Shown here: positions 17,673-27,119 of the stretch, in pieces
Layout of the letters: each line of letters opens with the position of its first letter
Position numbering within the stretch: the first letter of the stretch is position 1
Assembly: GCF_003938655.1 (NCBI RefSeq)
Contig: NZ_RJJT01000025.1
Location: 1-64,000 of the forward strand
Source of the DNA: Rhizobium pisi
GTDB lineage: Bacteria; Pseudomonadota; Alphaproteobacteria; Rhizobiales; Rhizobiaceae
Length of the DNA stretch: 64,000 nucleotides
Direction: 5' to 3'
Program-made: the position numbers and the translations under genes
Notes under the pieces: model-generated
The model's input: only the letters and a program-made list of their open reading frames with translations
Database searches by the model: none
Told to the model about the DNA's origin: nothing

Positions 17673-18911
17673 ATGTCTGACCGACTGAATCTGACACCCA
17701 AGATTCCCACTGAGACACTTTCCCGGACGCTGGAAACCCCTGAGCCAACGCCGTCCTTGATGCCTGCCTATTTTCTAGCTCTTGGAACCTTCGCGATAGG
17801 CACAGAGGGTTTCATGATCGCACCTTTGTTGCCGACGATTGCCTCTGATCTCGGCATGAGCCTGTCAGCGACCGCGATGCTCGTGGTTGTCTTCACGATC
17901 ACTTTGGCCATAAGTTCCCCGATCACCACAGTGATTACTGGACGTCTAAATCGCCGTGACACATTGTTAGTTGCCATGACCATTTTCGCCGTGGGCAACT
18001 TCGTGGCAGCATTCTCGGCAACGTTCTCCACCCTTCTAGTTGCTCGCTTACTTATGGCCGTGGCAGCAGGACTATACGTTCCGAGCGCGAACGCTCTGGC
18101 TGGTACAATCGCCGGGCCTGCTCGAAGAGGAAGAGCGCTTGCTATCGTCAGTGGTGGCATGACCATCGCGATCGCTTTGGGGTTACCGCTTGGAGCCCTG
18201 GTCGGTCACGCCTTTGGATGGAGGACGACGTTTCTCGCTGTCGCTGTTATGGGCCTTGTGGCGATCGTCGGTATTATCGTGGGGATCGTCCGCACGGCAG
18301 GTGAAGGCATGTCCGTCGCAAGTTTGTCGGAGCGCGTGGGCGTCATTCGGCAAGCCCCAATTCTCAAATTGCTTGCCGTCACTCTGTTCTGGTCAATTGG
18401 CGCCTATACCGCCTACCCTTACATCGCACCATACCTCACCACGGTCTTGGGTTTCGGTACCTCAGGAATTGGCGCCACGGTCTCAATGTGGGGATTTGCG
18501 GCAGCGGTAGGTGTCACGACTGGTGGCGGCCTGAATGACCGGTTCGGATCAGGAAGAGTCGTGACGGCGTCACTCATTCTGCTCGGCTGTTCCTTCACTG
18601 TTTTGGCAACGGTGACCGTCCTTGGTCCAGCAGCGGCTTTAGTACCTGCCTTAGTGGCTATCGGCGTCTGGGGTTTCAGCGTCTGGTCCTTCTTCCCCGC
18701 TCAGATGGCCAGATTGATTGCGGCATCGTCCCCTTCTCAGGCTTCGGTATCCCTATCCCTGAATACTTCGACAATGTATCTAGGCTTCTCGATCGGAAGT
18801 GCGCTCGGTGCGGGGATTATTGGCCTCGACGCTGTGTGGGCCATTGGTGTTGCTGCTGCTGTCGCAGAAGCAATCTCGCTAGCGCTAAACTACCTTTTCG
18901 CGAGGAAATAG
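17673..18911 (+). CDS. MFS transporter, DHA1 (AraJ/drug-efflux) family
   Basis: This 412-residue protein has 12 predicted hydrophobic spans after a 30-residue Pro-rich cytoplasmic tail. The opening ALGTFAIGTEGFMIAPLLP and the loop after span 2 (GRLNRRDTLL) are typical of the DHA1 sugar-efflux/drug:H+ antiporter family. It probably exports a small toxic compound across the inner membrane using the proton gradient. It sits downstream of the hydrolase and SDR genes and is paralogous to the MFS gene at 50312-51529, which shows the same opening motif. Confidence 0.88.
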   Translation: MSDRLNLTPKIPTETLSRTLETPEPTPSLMPAYFLALGTFAIGTEGFMIAPLLPTIASDLGMSLSATAMLVVVFTITLAISSPITTVITGRLNRRDTLLVAMTIFAVGNFVAAFSATFSTLLVARLLMAVAAGLYVPSANALAGTIAGPARRGRALAIVSGGMTIAIALGLPLGALVGHAFGWRTTFLAVAVMGLVAIVGIIVGIVRTAGEGMSVASLSERVGVIRQAPILKLLAVTLFWSIGAYTAYPYIAPYLTTVLGFGTSGIGATVSMWGFAAAVGVTTGGGLNDRFGSGRVVTASLILLGCSFTVLATVTVLGPAAALVPALVAIGVWGFSVWSFFPAQMARLIAASSPSQASVSLSLNTSTMYLGFSIGSALGAGIIGLDAVWAIGVAAAVAEAISLALNYLFARK

Positions 18912-18965
18912 CACTGGCATTGAGGGCATAATTTCCCTGATACCCAAACATCAGCCTTTTGCCTG

Positions 18966-18995
18966 TCGGCCCGACAAACTCAGTTGTCGGGCCGA
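18966..18995. terminator. Terminator hairpin between convergent genes
   Basis: A 12-bp perfect stem (18966-18977 with 18984-18995) and 6-base loop lie between the plus-strand MFS stop (18911) and the minus-strand aldo/keto reductase stop (19004). Position and symmetry suggest a bidirectional terminator, though the flanks lack long T-runs. Confidence 0.65.
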
Positions 18996-19003
18996 TTGCT
19001 GTG

Positions 19004-19870
19004 TCACTGGCGACCAGCTGCATCGAGGGATGCGAACTCATCGTCACTAAGTTTGATGCCTGCCGCAGCGACATTTTCTTCTAGGTGGCTTACCTTCGAC
19101 GTGCCCGGAATCGGGATAATTACGGGGCTTCGTTTCAGCACCCACGCCAATGCGATCTGGCTTGGGGTCGCTTCGTGGTTCTCAGCAATAATGTCAAGCA
19201 CGGAGCCACGCTTGGTGAGTTGGCCAGCTGCCAGCGGGAACCACGGGATAAAGCCGATCCCATTCTGCTCGCAGTAATCAAGAACGTCCTCGCTGGACCG
19301 ATCGACCAGATTGTATCGGTTTTGAACCGTTGAAACTTTGAAATATTTAGAAGCCGCCTCGATCTCCTCGACTGAGACCTCGCTCAGGCCTGCATTCAAA
19401 ATCACGCCAGTGTCGAGCAGGCTTCGGATGGCGACAAACTGTTCATTGCGTGGGACACGCGGGTCGATCCGATGCAGCTGCCACAGCCCAATCTTCTCGA
19501 CGCCAAGTCGCTCGCGACTTTCGTGAGCACGTGCAACTAGCTTTTCGGGGCGGCCATCCGGCGCCCACTGATCGGGGCCGGGACGGGTCAACCCGGCTTT
19601 CGTGGCAATCAACAGCCCATTGTAAGGGTGGAGAGCTTTTCGGATGAGCTCTTCTGAAACGCCAGGCCCATAGGAATCGGCCGTGTCAATGAAGTTGACG
19701 CCCAACTCTGGTAATTTCTTGAGTGTCCGTTCGACTTCATCTGGGTCTTGTGGCTGACCCCAAACTCCTCGACCGGTGATCCGCATTCCGCCGAAACCCA
19801 ACCGATTGACCACCGTCGAGCCTATAGCAAAAGTTCCGGCTGCGGCTGCATTTGATTTCTTATCTGACAT
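19004..19870 (-). CDS. Aldo/keto reductase
   Basis: This 288-residue TIM-barrel oxidoreductase has the full catalytic tetrad D62, Y67 (DTADSYG), K91 (ATKAG) and H133 (WQLHRID). The C-terminal IPIPGTSKVSHLEEN segment is the usual NADPH phosphate-binding site. It should reduce aldehydes or ketones with NADPH. It is divergent from the EmrAB-like operon across a 224-base gap that presumably holds both promoters, and convergent with the MFS gene. Confidence 0.9.
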   Translation of the reverse strand: MSDKKSNAAAAGTFAIGSTVVNRLGFGGMRITGRGVWGQPQDPDEVERTLKKLPELGVNFIDTADSYGPGVSEELIRKALHPYNGLLIATKAGLTRPGPDQWAPDGRPEKLVARAHESRERLGVEKIGLWQLHRIDPRVPRNEQFVAIRSLLDTGVILNAGLSEVSVEEIEAASKYFKVSTVQNRYNLVDRSSEDVLDYCEQNGIGFIPWFPLAAGQLTKRGSVLDIIAENHEATPSQIALAWVLKRSPVIIPIPGTSKVSHLEENVAAAGIKLSDDEFASLDAAGRQ

Positions 19871-20094
19871 TGCTGAGATCTCTCAATTGCGAAGATTTTT
19901 GACGGCCCGACAGGCACTTCCCCCCCTCGTACAGGCGCTGGCCCGGGCTTTATTGTAAGATTGGAGCGTTTTGGGTTGGGTATGAACTGCCAACCAGTCG
20001 TTGGGGTGCCGGATATTACAATCGATCCAAACAGCACTGCATCAAGGTCCGCTTACAATCAGAATACATCCTCGTGTGTCGAGCGGAGAAGACA

Positions 20095-20211
20095 ATGCGA
20101 TTTGAAGCGACAACCTCTTTGGCGGTTCAGGCGACCGGGCCAGCCGAAATTGAATTGACGCGCAGGGAACTACGGAACCCTCCCGCAGAAAGCGTGCGGA
20201 TCTTCGAATGA
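20095..20211 (+). CDS. 38-residue ORF translationally coupled to the EmrA-like gene
   Basis: This short frame begins MRFEATTSLAVQATGP and follows GGAG at about eight bases. Its TGA overlaps the ATG of the membrane-fusion gene (ATGA at 20208-20211). The product has no membrane span. Its spacing of short hydrophobic and charged strands is faintly like the N-terminus of a zinc alcohol dehydrogenase, so it may be the stub of a truncated gene. Alternatively it is a leader peptide that sets translation of the pump. The ribosome site and coupling are seen; function is unknown. Confidence 0.5.
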   Translation: MRFEATTSLAVQATGPAEIELTRRELRNPPAESVRIFE

Positions 20212-21332
20212 GCGACAACGTAACGACCTTGTCGCCGACGTCAGCCAAGGCGCCACCATCACCTGTCTCGAACCTTCCTCCAAGCCAGCCCAGCCTGTTA
20301 GCGAGGCTTTTCATACCGGCCACGGCAGTAATACTGGCTGTGGCTGGTGTTGCGTACGCAAACGCGAACTGGAATAGCTGGACTGCCTCCGCGGCAACGC
20401 AGGCGACGGATGACGCTGCCGTTGGAGCAGATTTCAGCACCATGAGCGCACGGGTCTCCGGAAATATTCGGTCGATCGCCGTTGATGACTATCAGCCGGT
20501 CAAAAAAGGGGACCTGATAGTAGAGATCGATCCCAGCGAATACGACGCGGCACTCGCCCTTGCGACAGCAAATTTAGAGGCGGCAAAAGCGTCACGCGTC
20601 AACCTTGGCAACCAGGAAAACCTGCAACGCGCCGTGATCAAGGCCGCTGAGGCGCAAAACGCATCCGCACTTGCGGTGGAGGAACAGACACGTCTCGAAT
20701 TTGAACGACAGAAGAACCTTGGCCAAGCAAGCACGGAGCAGCGCCTCCAACAGGCTCAGGCATCGTTTCTCCAGGCGCAAGCCTCTGTCGCGTCAACTGC
20801 CGCCGCGATCGAACAGCAATGGGCTCAACTCCAAGTCCTGCAAGGTCAAGAGCCATTGTTGGATGCGCAGATAGATGCGCAGGAAGCCAACGTCACTACC
20901 GCCCAGCTCCACCAAAGGTACTCGCGCATCTACGCGCCTTTCGACGGCGTGGTTGGCAAAAAGTCGGTCCACCTTGGCGACTTCGTGGGCATCGGCGGCA
21001 GTATCGTTGCGGTCGTTCCAATCCCTAATGTGTACGTAACCGCAAACTTTAAAGAAACACAGCTTAGCAGGATGAGCACGGGGCAACTCGTTGATGTCCG
21101 CATTGACACTTTTCCCGGCAAAATCCTGCAGGGTAGAGTCGGAAAGCTTTCACCCGCGAGCGGCTCAACGTTCGCGCTGCTGCCGCCAGACAATGCGACT
21201 GGCAATTATACGAAAGTCGTCCAACGGGTTCCCGTTCGGATCGAATTTATAAGCGGCCAACCACTCGTTCGATCCCTACGCCCAGGGATGTCTGCTGTCG
21301 TGACGGTTTCCACTCCGGACACCAACCCATGA
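20208..21332 (+). CDS. HlyD/EmrA-family membrane fusion protein
   Basis: This 374-residue periplasmic adaptor has a cytoplasmic Pro-rich tail, one membrane anchor at about 35-52, a lipoyl half-motif (DDYQPVKKGDLIVEIDPSEYDAAL, given here as D89-onward segments), a long Ala/Gln-rich coiled-coil hairpin at about 110-240, the second lipoyl half (YSRIYAPFDGVVGKK) and a beta-barrel (NFKETQLSRM). It links the inner-membrane EmrB-type pump to an outer-membrane channel, which is not encoded in the window. The preceding 38-residue ORF and following MFS gene each overlap it by ATGA, so the three are one coupled operon. Confidence 0.88.
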   Translation: MSDNVTTLSPTSAKAPPSPVSNLPPSQPSLLARLFIPATAVILAVAGVAYANANWNSWTASAATQATDDAAVGADFSTMSARVSGNIRSIAVDDYQPVKKGDLIVEIDPSEYDAALALATANLEAAKASRVNLGNQENLQRAVIKAAEAQNASALAVEEQTRLEFERQKNLGQASTEQRLQQAQASFLQAQASVASTAAAIEQQWAQLQVLQGQEPLLDAQIDAQEANVTTAQLHQRYSRIYAPFDGVVGKKSVHLGDFVGIGGSIVAVVPIPNVYVTANFKETQLSRMSTGQLVDVRIDTFPGKILQGRVGKLSPASGSTFALLPPDNATGNYTKVVQRVPVRIEFISGQPLVRSLRPGMSAVVTVSTPDTNP

Positions 21333-22924
21333 ATGGCGCCGCCTCGACCGTGCTGGGGCCCTTATCACAAGACACGACGACGAAACGGCCGATACTCATC
21401 GTTGCGGCTCTTCTGTTGGCCGCATTTGTGGTGGGTTTCGATACCCGCGTCTTCACGGTCGGCCTTCCCGACTTACGAGGAGCGTACGGTTTTGGCACCG
21501 ACGAAGGTGCTTGGTTAGCGACCGCAGCCAACGCGCCCCAGATATTTATCGCATCGGCCGTCGCTTGGTTGATGACGGTCTATGGCGTTCGCAGGGTGAT
21601 GATACCTTCAAGCCTCGTTTACGCGGCGCTCTCTTGTGCAATTCCATCGATCCATAACCACGACCTTTTGTTCGCCGCACACATTGGTCGAGCGTTGCTT
21701 CTTGGCGTCTTCGTACCCGCCACGCTGATGATCATCTTCCGCAACCTTGCTCCTAAATACTGGATCATCGGCCTTGGGATCTACACACTTCGTATTCCGC
21801 TGTCCCAGAGCTTGGGATTCGCACTGGTCGGATACTACGGGGACGTCCTGGGATGGCAGTGGCTCTACTGGCAGGATGTGCTTGTCGCTCCGTTGATCGC
21901 TTTGCTTTTGGTGTTGGGCGCTCCAAGGGAGCCGATCGACAAGTCACTTTTGGCAAACGCAGATTGGGGCGGAATGCTCCTACTCGGCGCGTCGATGACA
22001 TTCATCTATATCGCGCTGGACCAAGGAAACCGGTTGGACTGGCTTGAATCGGGGCTGATCGAGGCATTGTTTCTTGCTGGAGGGCTTCTATTTCTCGTCT
22101 TCCTCATAAACGAAAGCGTCGTGTCGAGGCCATGGGCGCATGCCAGCGTTCTCGGTTCCCGCAATGTTATTCTTGGTCTGGCCGTTGTCACTGTCTTTAC
22201 GTTCGCGAGCAGTGCTGGAAGCACCCTCATCCCGGGAATAATGCAGACGGTGGGGGGACTGCGCCCGTTCCAGATAAGCGGCGTTTTCATTCTTTATGCA
22301 GTAATGCCGGTGGCAATAATCGTCATGCTCTCTGGATTCGCTCTGACGTACTTTGATGCGCGAGTGGTCTTGATCGTGGGGTTGTCTGCAAGCGGCGTCG
22401 CTGCTCTTATCGGATCACAGGTCACCTCGGATTGGTACCCCGACAGTTTCGGGCTGATCGTGCTGTTGCACACTACTGGCCAGGTTCTGACGTTCTACGC
22501 ATCGTTTGTTTTCCTGGTTGGAAATTCAGATCCAAAACGCTCGACCGCGATGTCGGCATACATTCAGGTCGCTCGCCTTGGAAGCGCTGAGCTTGCGGCT
22601 GGCCTGATGGGGACGTGGATTCGCCGAAGGGAGCAGTTCCATTCAAATATTCTCGGAGCCCACCTGGCAAATGACAATCCGCTGTATGGTCGAAGCCTAG
22701 CCGCTTTGAGCAACGCGCTGGGTCACAACGGCGGTGGAACCGCGAAAGCTGTCGGCACACTATCCGCGGCCGTCCGATCGCAATCCTACGTTTTGGCCTA
22801 CAGCGACTGCTTCATCATTGCATTCTGGTTTTCCGTCGCTGGGCTGGTCCTGGTAGCGCTTATGAATGCTTCACCGCCCAGCCCACTGAGCCCGCGTCCG
22901 ATCCTGAAGCCCACACATCAATGA
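21329..22924 (+). CDS. MFS transporter, DHA2 (EmrB) family
   Basis: This 531-residue integral membrane protein has about 14 hydrophobic spans, as in drug:H+ antiporter-2 proteins. The early GTDEGAWLATAANAPQIF segment is the DHA2 motif after span 1. It should export amphiphilic toxins through the partner membrane-fusion protein. Its ATG overlaps the adaptor stop at 21329-21332. The operon is divergent from the aldo/keto reductase, which suggests shared induction, but no dedicated TetR or MarR regulator is encoded beside it. Confidence 0.87.
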   Translation: MNGAASTVLGPLSQDTTTKRPILIVAALLLAAFVVGFDTRVFTVGLPDLRGAYGFGTDEGAWLATAANAPQIFIASAVAWLMTVYGVRRVMIPSSLVYAALSCAIPSIHNHDLLFAAHIGRALLLGVFVPATLMIIFRNLAPKYWIIGLGIYTLRIPLSQSLGFALVGYYGDVLGWQWLYWQDVLVAPLIALLLVLGAPREPIDKSLLANADWGGMLLLGASMTFIYIALDQGNRLDWLESGLIEALFLAGGLLFLVFLINESVVSRPWAHASVLGSRNVILGLAVVTVFTFASSAGSTLIPGIMQTVGGLRPFQISGVFILYAVMPVAIIVMLSGFALTYFDARVVLIVGLSASGVAALIGSQVTSDWYPDSFGLIVLLHTTGQVLTFYASFVFLVGNSDPKRSTAMSAYIQVARLGSAELAAGLMGTWIRRREQFHSNILGAHLANDNPLYGRSLAALSNALGHNGGGTAKAVGTLSAAVRSQSYVLAYSDCFIIAFWFSVAGLVLVALMNASPPSPLSPRPILKPTHQ

Positions 22925-22947
22925 GCGACGTGGCTAGCGAACTCCAG

Positions 22948-23106
22948 TTAAGGGCCTGCAATTTCCGTAAGGTATCGAATGATCGCTAAGAGCGACCGCT
23001 CGTTGGTGTGTGATTTGCTACGCCACACCAGATAGTTCGACTGCAGCAGTTCGTGATCGTAAGCGCCATCCCGTTCGCACCTTTCCCCGAACCGTATTGT
23101 AGATCG
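22948..23106 (-). pseudogene. C-terminal remnant, possibly of a LysR-type regulator
   Basis: A 52-codon minus-strand frame, closed upstream by a stop, encodes a segment with LLQSNYLVWRSKSHTNERS followed by LLAIIRYLTEIAG. This resembles the last strand and helix of a LysR effector domain. No start codon or DNA-binding domain is present upstream. Together with the shortened acetyltransferase next to it, it marks a decaying stretch. The rest of the 310-base gap (22925-23234) holds nothing I can support. Confidence 0.35.
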
Positions 23107-23234
23107 CTACTTAGCAATCTAACTCAGTATAGATCGGAATCAGTTGACACAGCAACTTTCAGATTCTGCCTTTTAAATATGCACGACCCGCTTTTCCCAA
23201 TGTTGGTCTCAATTTCGGTCCAGCCCAAGCCGCT

Positions 23235-23624
23235 CTAAAACGGACGGAGTTCAGGCGCACAGCAGAGATACAAAACATCGCGGCCATTCGAGATTGCAAG
23301 TCGCTCCGCTGCCTTAACGAGCGCCGACCCAACCCGGTGTTTTCTGAAGTCGTTTTCTACCCAGACCGCAGCGATCCACGGCGTCAGGTTTGGTCTCTCG
23401 ACCAAGTCGGATTTGATTAAGGAGATTGTACCGACAAACATATCGCCAGTGTGCGCGATCAACGTGAATTCGTCATCTGAAGCCTTAATCCTTTGAAGTT
23501 TTTGAACCACTTGTTTTAACGTCAACCCTCTGTGCTTGGACCAGGCATGCCATATTCTGTTTGCCGCCGTTTCCAGCATGTCGGCTCTGTTTCGCAGGTT
23601 GGCAATAGCAATCTCGGCCGACAT
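23235..23624 (-). CDS. GNAT N-acetyltransferase, C-terminally short
   Basis: This 129-residue protein keeps the GNAT core: a strand-rich middle (FTLIAHTGDMFVGTISLI), LTPWIAAVWVENDFRKHRVGSAL with the acetyl-CoA pyrophosphate loop, then LAISNGRDVLYL. Related proteins go on for about 25 residues with an FYERLGW-like end, which is missing: the frame stops after APELRPF. A GGGAG site precedes the ATG at 23624. It may be partly or wholly inactive; the substrate is unknown. Confidence 0.65.
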   Translation of the reverse strand: MSAEIAIANLRNRADMLETAANRIWHAWSKHRGLTLKQVVQKLQRIKASDDEFTLIAHTGDMFVGTISLIKSDLVERPNLTPWIAAVWVENDFRKHRVGSALVKAAERLAISNGRDVLYLCCAPELRPF

Positions 23625-23915
23625 TCTTTCTCCCTGATCCGTTTAATAAATATTGCAAGAAATCAGGGATAATGGCTCTAAAAAAAGTTGAAATTCAATG
23701 AGTTTTACGACCTAGCTCGGCATACAAAGACATCCCGAACTGGGGAGGCTCCGGTTGCGTCACGGGTGGTTTGGGTCGTCCCGGTGAATAATGAACGCCA
23801 GACGGAAACGGCGACGAGAGCAAGGAACGCAACGAGCAAACCCGCGTCTTAAAGGCAGCTTTGAATCCCGCTTCCGCTCATCTGGGAATCCACTGTGGCA
23901 ACATGACCTAGTAGT

Positions 23916-25202
23916 TTACTCCCGTGCTTTCGCAACATCATCTGCTGTAACGGCGCCCTTCTTCCCACCAAGTTCGCCGATGACGAAGTTCGCCAACGCT
24001 GCGATCTCCGCGTCATTGTAGATCGCCCCAAACGCGGGCATCGTCCGACCCGGCGCTACCATACTGTCTGAAGATCCTTGAAGGACAACCCGGATAAAAT
24101 TGCTGCCGTCGACATCAGCCAACGCATGGGCGCCAATTATATTGGCCCGGCTGTTCACCAGTCCGTCACCGCCGAGCCCGTGACAGCTCACGCACGCGCC
24201 AGCAAAGATCCGCGAGCCAAGGGTCTCGTCCGAATTTTTGGACGAACTGTCCTGGATCGAGCTCTTACGCTTCACACGAACCTTCTCGTCGCTTTCGATT
24301 GGGGGAACCGTCCGAAGATATGCGACTATAGCCTCGATGTCCGACGTTGGGAGCTTGCTCAAGCTGAGGCCGACCGCTTCACGCATCGGACCGCCCGCGG
24401 GCCCGTGCCCGTTGGCATGCCCCTTGGATAAGAAGGATGCAATCTCACCGTCTGTCCAGAGTCCGATGCCGCTATCCGGATCGGACGTGATGTTCCAGGC
24501 TTTCCAGCCATCCACTTCGCTGCCCGATAACGCTTCGCTCTGTTTGCGCTGGAACATCAGTCCTCTCGGCGTATGGCACTCGCCGCAGTGCTCGAGCGCC
24601 TCCACGAGATATGCTCCCCTATTCCATTGCTCATCCTTTGATGGATTACTCTCGAAAGGACGAGACGGGAGAAAGAGGAGGTTCCAACCGCGCATAAGCC
24701 AACGTTGATTAAAGGGAAACGCAAGCGAGTTTGATGGCGCGTCCTCGCTCACAGGTGCCAGTGTGCGCAGATACGCCCGGACCGCCAAGATGTCGTCAGT
24801 CGTCATCAGGGCGTAGGACGCATACGGAAACGCGGGATATAAGTTTTCGCCGTGAGCCCCTACCCCGGACCGCACCGCACGGACGAACTCGGCGTCACTC
24901 CAGGCACCGATCCCATGCTCTGGATCTGTCGTTATATTCGATGAGTAGATAGTCCCGAACGGCAGTTTGAAGGGCAAGCCTCCGGCAAACGGTTTCCCGC
25001 CTTTCGTAGTGTGACAGGCAGCACAATCCGCCGCGATCGTCAGATGTTCGCCTCGTGCAATCAGGGCTGCGCCGGTGGGCTGCAGTGCACTCGCCGAAAC
25101 ATCTGGCAGGGAATGTGGCCAGAAGAAAAAGAAACCGGCGCCCGCCCCACCCACGCATACCACAGCCGCAGCGGCAATTATCAGCTTCTGAAAACGCTTC
25201 AT
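23916..25202 (-). CDS. Tri-haem cytochrome c (alcohol/aldehyde dehydrogenase cytochrome subunit type)
   Basis: This 428-residue protein has an N-terminal membrane anchor or signal (about 7-28) and three CxxCH haem sites: CAACH at 60-64, CGECH near 209 and CVSCH near 335. This is the layout of the AdhB/GmhC-type cytochrome subunit that takes electrons from periplasmic quinoprotein or molybdenum dehydrogenases to the quinone pool or oxidase. No dehydrogenase is adjacent; it instead follows the Kef-type antiporter gene by 21 bases in the same operon. It may serve the molybdenum hydroxylase at 47233-49847 or another enzyme in trans. Confidence 0.87.
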   Translation of the reverse strand: MKRFQKLIIAAAAVVCVGGAGAGFFFFWPHSLPDVSASALQPTGAALIARGEHLTIAADCAACHTTKGGKPFAGGLPFKLPFGTIYSSNITTDPEHGIGAWSDAEFVRAVRSGVGAHGENLYPAFPYASYALMTTDDILAVRAYLRTLAPVSEDAPSNSLAFPFNQRWLMRGWNLLFLPSRPFESNPSKDEQWNRGAYLVEALEHCGECHTPRGLMFQRKQSEALSGSEVDGWKAWNITSDPDSGIGLWTDGEIASFLSKGHANGHGPAGGPMREAVGLSLSKLPTSDIEAIVAYLRTVPPIESDEKVRVKRKSSIQDSSSKNSDETLGSRIFAGACVSCHGLGGDGLVNSRANIIGAHALADVDGSNFIRVVLQGSSDSMVAPGRTMPAFGAIYNDAEIAALANFVIGELGGKKGAVTADDVAKARE

Positions 25203-25223
25203 TCCAACCGCTCCCGTGGCAAT

Positions 25224-27116
25224 TTACTGCCGCGATTGCTCAGCTTTCAGGGCGTGACTATCGTCGAGTACGGGTGGAGTCCAACCCCGTCGAACCAAGT
25301 CGTTGTACGCCGTGCGGTTGCCGAGCATCGCATTTTCGATGACTTTCCCGATGTCATTAAACCCGGCGATGAAGTCAGGATTGTCAGATACGGGCGTGAC
25401 GCCATCAAAAAGGGGCGCCATCCGCTTCAATCCAGCGAGGTCTTGTTCGATAAACACGTTTCTTCTCTTTTCGACCTCGTAGGGGTGCATTCCCAACGAC
25501 CTCAATGTCAGGACCGCGGCCTCTAAAGAACTACCGAAAAGCTCTCGAACGATGTGATCCGCGCCAGCATCGGAAAGGCGATAGTAGTGCAGCCGATCGT
25601 AAGCCCTGGCGACAATCTTGATATTGGGGTTGGTTCGTCGAGCGTAGGTCACGATCTCAACCGCGCGATCTGGATCGTCAATTGCAACAACGATGACGTC
25701 CGCTTTCGCGAGGCCCGCCGAGTCAAGGAGGTCTGGCCGCCCCGCGTCTCCAAAAAATGACCGGATTCCGAACTTTCGCAGATCATCAACCACTTCTGCG
25801 CGGAAATCGAGCACGACCGGCTTGTGTCCGTTCGCCAACAGCATCCGATTTACAATTTGGCCGAAGCGTCCAAGTCCAGCGACGATGACGGTGCCCTCTT
25901 CGGGCTCGTCGTCGGCCCGGGCCGCACCTCGACTGTCGAGCAAGGTCACGATGCGGTCAAACAGGATGAACAGACCGGGCGTCAGGACCATCCCCAACGT
26001 GATAACAAGTATCAAAATCGAGACTATCTCTTCCGAAAAGATACTTCGTTCTCGTCCCAATGAAAGCAACACAAAGCCAAATTCACCCGCTTGGGCGAGG
26101 CCGAGAGCAAATAGCCAGGCTGCCGACGCCCGAAGTCGGAATAGCCGTGCCAATGGCAGGAGAACGCCAACCTTGATCAACATCATCGCCAACGTCGCAA
26201 CGAGGACGATCGCCCAATGCTGCAACAGTATCGAAAGGTCGATCTTTGCACCGATCGTCATAAAGAAAAGGCCGAGCAGAAGCCCTTTGAAGGGCTCGAT
26301 ATCGTTCTGAAGTTCGTGCTTAAACTCGCTGTTGGCCAACACGACGCCTGCGAGGAAGGCGCCTAAAGCCGGGGAAAGGCCCACGGCGGACATCAGGGCC
26401 GCTATGGCAACGACTACTAACAGGGCGGCAGCTGTGAAAACTTCCCGAAGGCCTAGTTGTGCTATCGCGCGAAAGACGGGCCGCGAGAGGTAGTGTCCGG
26501 CGGCCACAACGAAGACAACTGCTCCCAGAGTCAGAAGTGCAGATGCCCACCCCGGTAGCGTCGCAAAGAATGTTTCTCCATGAGCACTGTTGGCGACAGT
26601 GGTGACAGAAGAAAGCATAGGAATGCAAGCCAGCATAGGAATGACCGCCAAATCCTGGAAAAGCAGGACTGCAAAGCTCGCCCTTCCACCGTCGGACTCC
26701 AGGAGCCCTTTTTCTTCAAGGGTTTGCAGAACGATTGCCGTAGACGATAATGAGACGACACAGCCGAACAATGCGCTTTGCTGCCAAGAGAAACCTAACG
26801 ACGTTCCGACGAAGCAGACCGCCAAGAGCGTCATAACGACTTGCAGGCCGCCCAAGCCGACGAGCTTGCCTCTCAGCCGCCAGACCATCTGCGGATCGAT
26901 TTCCAGCCCAATCAGAAAAAGCATCATCACGATGCCGAATTCCGAGAATTGTTCGAGGTAATCAGATCCTGCCCCAGAGACGTGAAGGATAGGACCGACA
27001 ATCACTCCCGCGGCGATGTAGCCCACAACTGAACCGAGCCCAAGCCTCCGCGAGATGATGACGGCGGAGACGGCTGCGGCGAGATATGCCAGGGCATAGA
27101 ACGTTAAACCCTCCAT
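25224..27116 (-). CDS. KefB/KefC-type monovalent cation:proton antiporter (CPA2)
   Basis: This 630-residue protein has about 12 membrane spans in the first 385 residues with the Na/H-exchanger fold, including AALMSAVGLSPALGAFLAGV and ALGLAQAGEFGFVLLSLG. A cytoplasmic TrkA-N/RCK domain follows with the NAD-binding Rossmann motif GLGRFG near 412. Kef proteins release K+ in exchange for H+ when electrophile-glutathione adducts accumulate, protecting the cell by acidification. The preceding gene encodes a KefF-like ancillary oxidoreductase three bases upstream, which supports this role. Confidence 0.9.
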   Translation of the reverse strand: MEGLTFYALAYLAAAVSAVIISRRLGLGSVVGYIAAGVIVGPILHVSGAGSDYLEQFSEFGIVMMLFLIGLEIDPQMVWRLRGKLVGLGGLQVVMTLLAVCFVGTSLGFSWQQSALFGCVVSLSSTAIVLQTLEEKGLLESDGGRASFAVLLFQDLAVIPMLACIPMLSSVTTVANSAHGETFFATLPGWASALLTLGAVVFVVAAGHYLSRPVFRAIAQLGLREVFTAAALLVVVAIAALMSAVGLSPALGAFLAGVVLANSEFKHELQNDIEPFKGLLLGLFFMTIGAKIDLSILLQHWAIVLVATLAMMLIKVGVLLPLARLFRLRASAAWLFALGLAQAGEFGFVLLSLGRERSIFSEEIVSILILVITLGMVLTPGLFILFDRIVTLLDSRGAARADDEPEEGTVIVAGLGRFGQIVNRMLLANGHKPVVLDFRAEVVDDLRKFGIRSFFGDAGRPDLLDSAGLAKADVIVVAIDDPDRAVEIVTYARRTNPNIKIVARAYDRLHYYRLSDAGADHIVRELFGSSLEAAVLTLRSLGMHPYEVEKRRNVFIEQDLAGLKRMAPLFDGVTPVSDNPDFIAGFNDIGKVIENAMLGNRTAYNDLVRRGWTPPVLDDSHALKAEQSRQ

Positions 27117-27119
27117 AGC

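Noticed and set aside
22921..22989. 22-codon frame overlapping the EmrB-type stop by ATGA
   Set aside because: It lies partly over the possible LysR remnant on the other strand and has no supporting feature beyond the stop overlap.
25693..26310. 205-codon plus-strand frame across the Kef antiporter gene
   Set aside because: Antisense to membrane-span codons, giving an Arg/Ser/Thr-rich shadow product.
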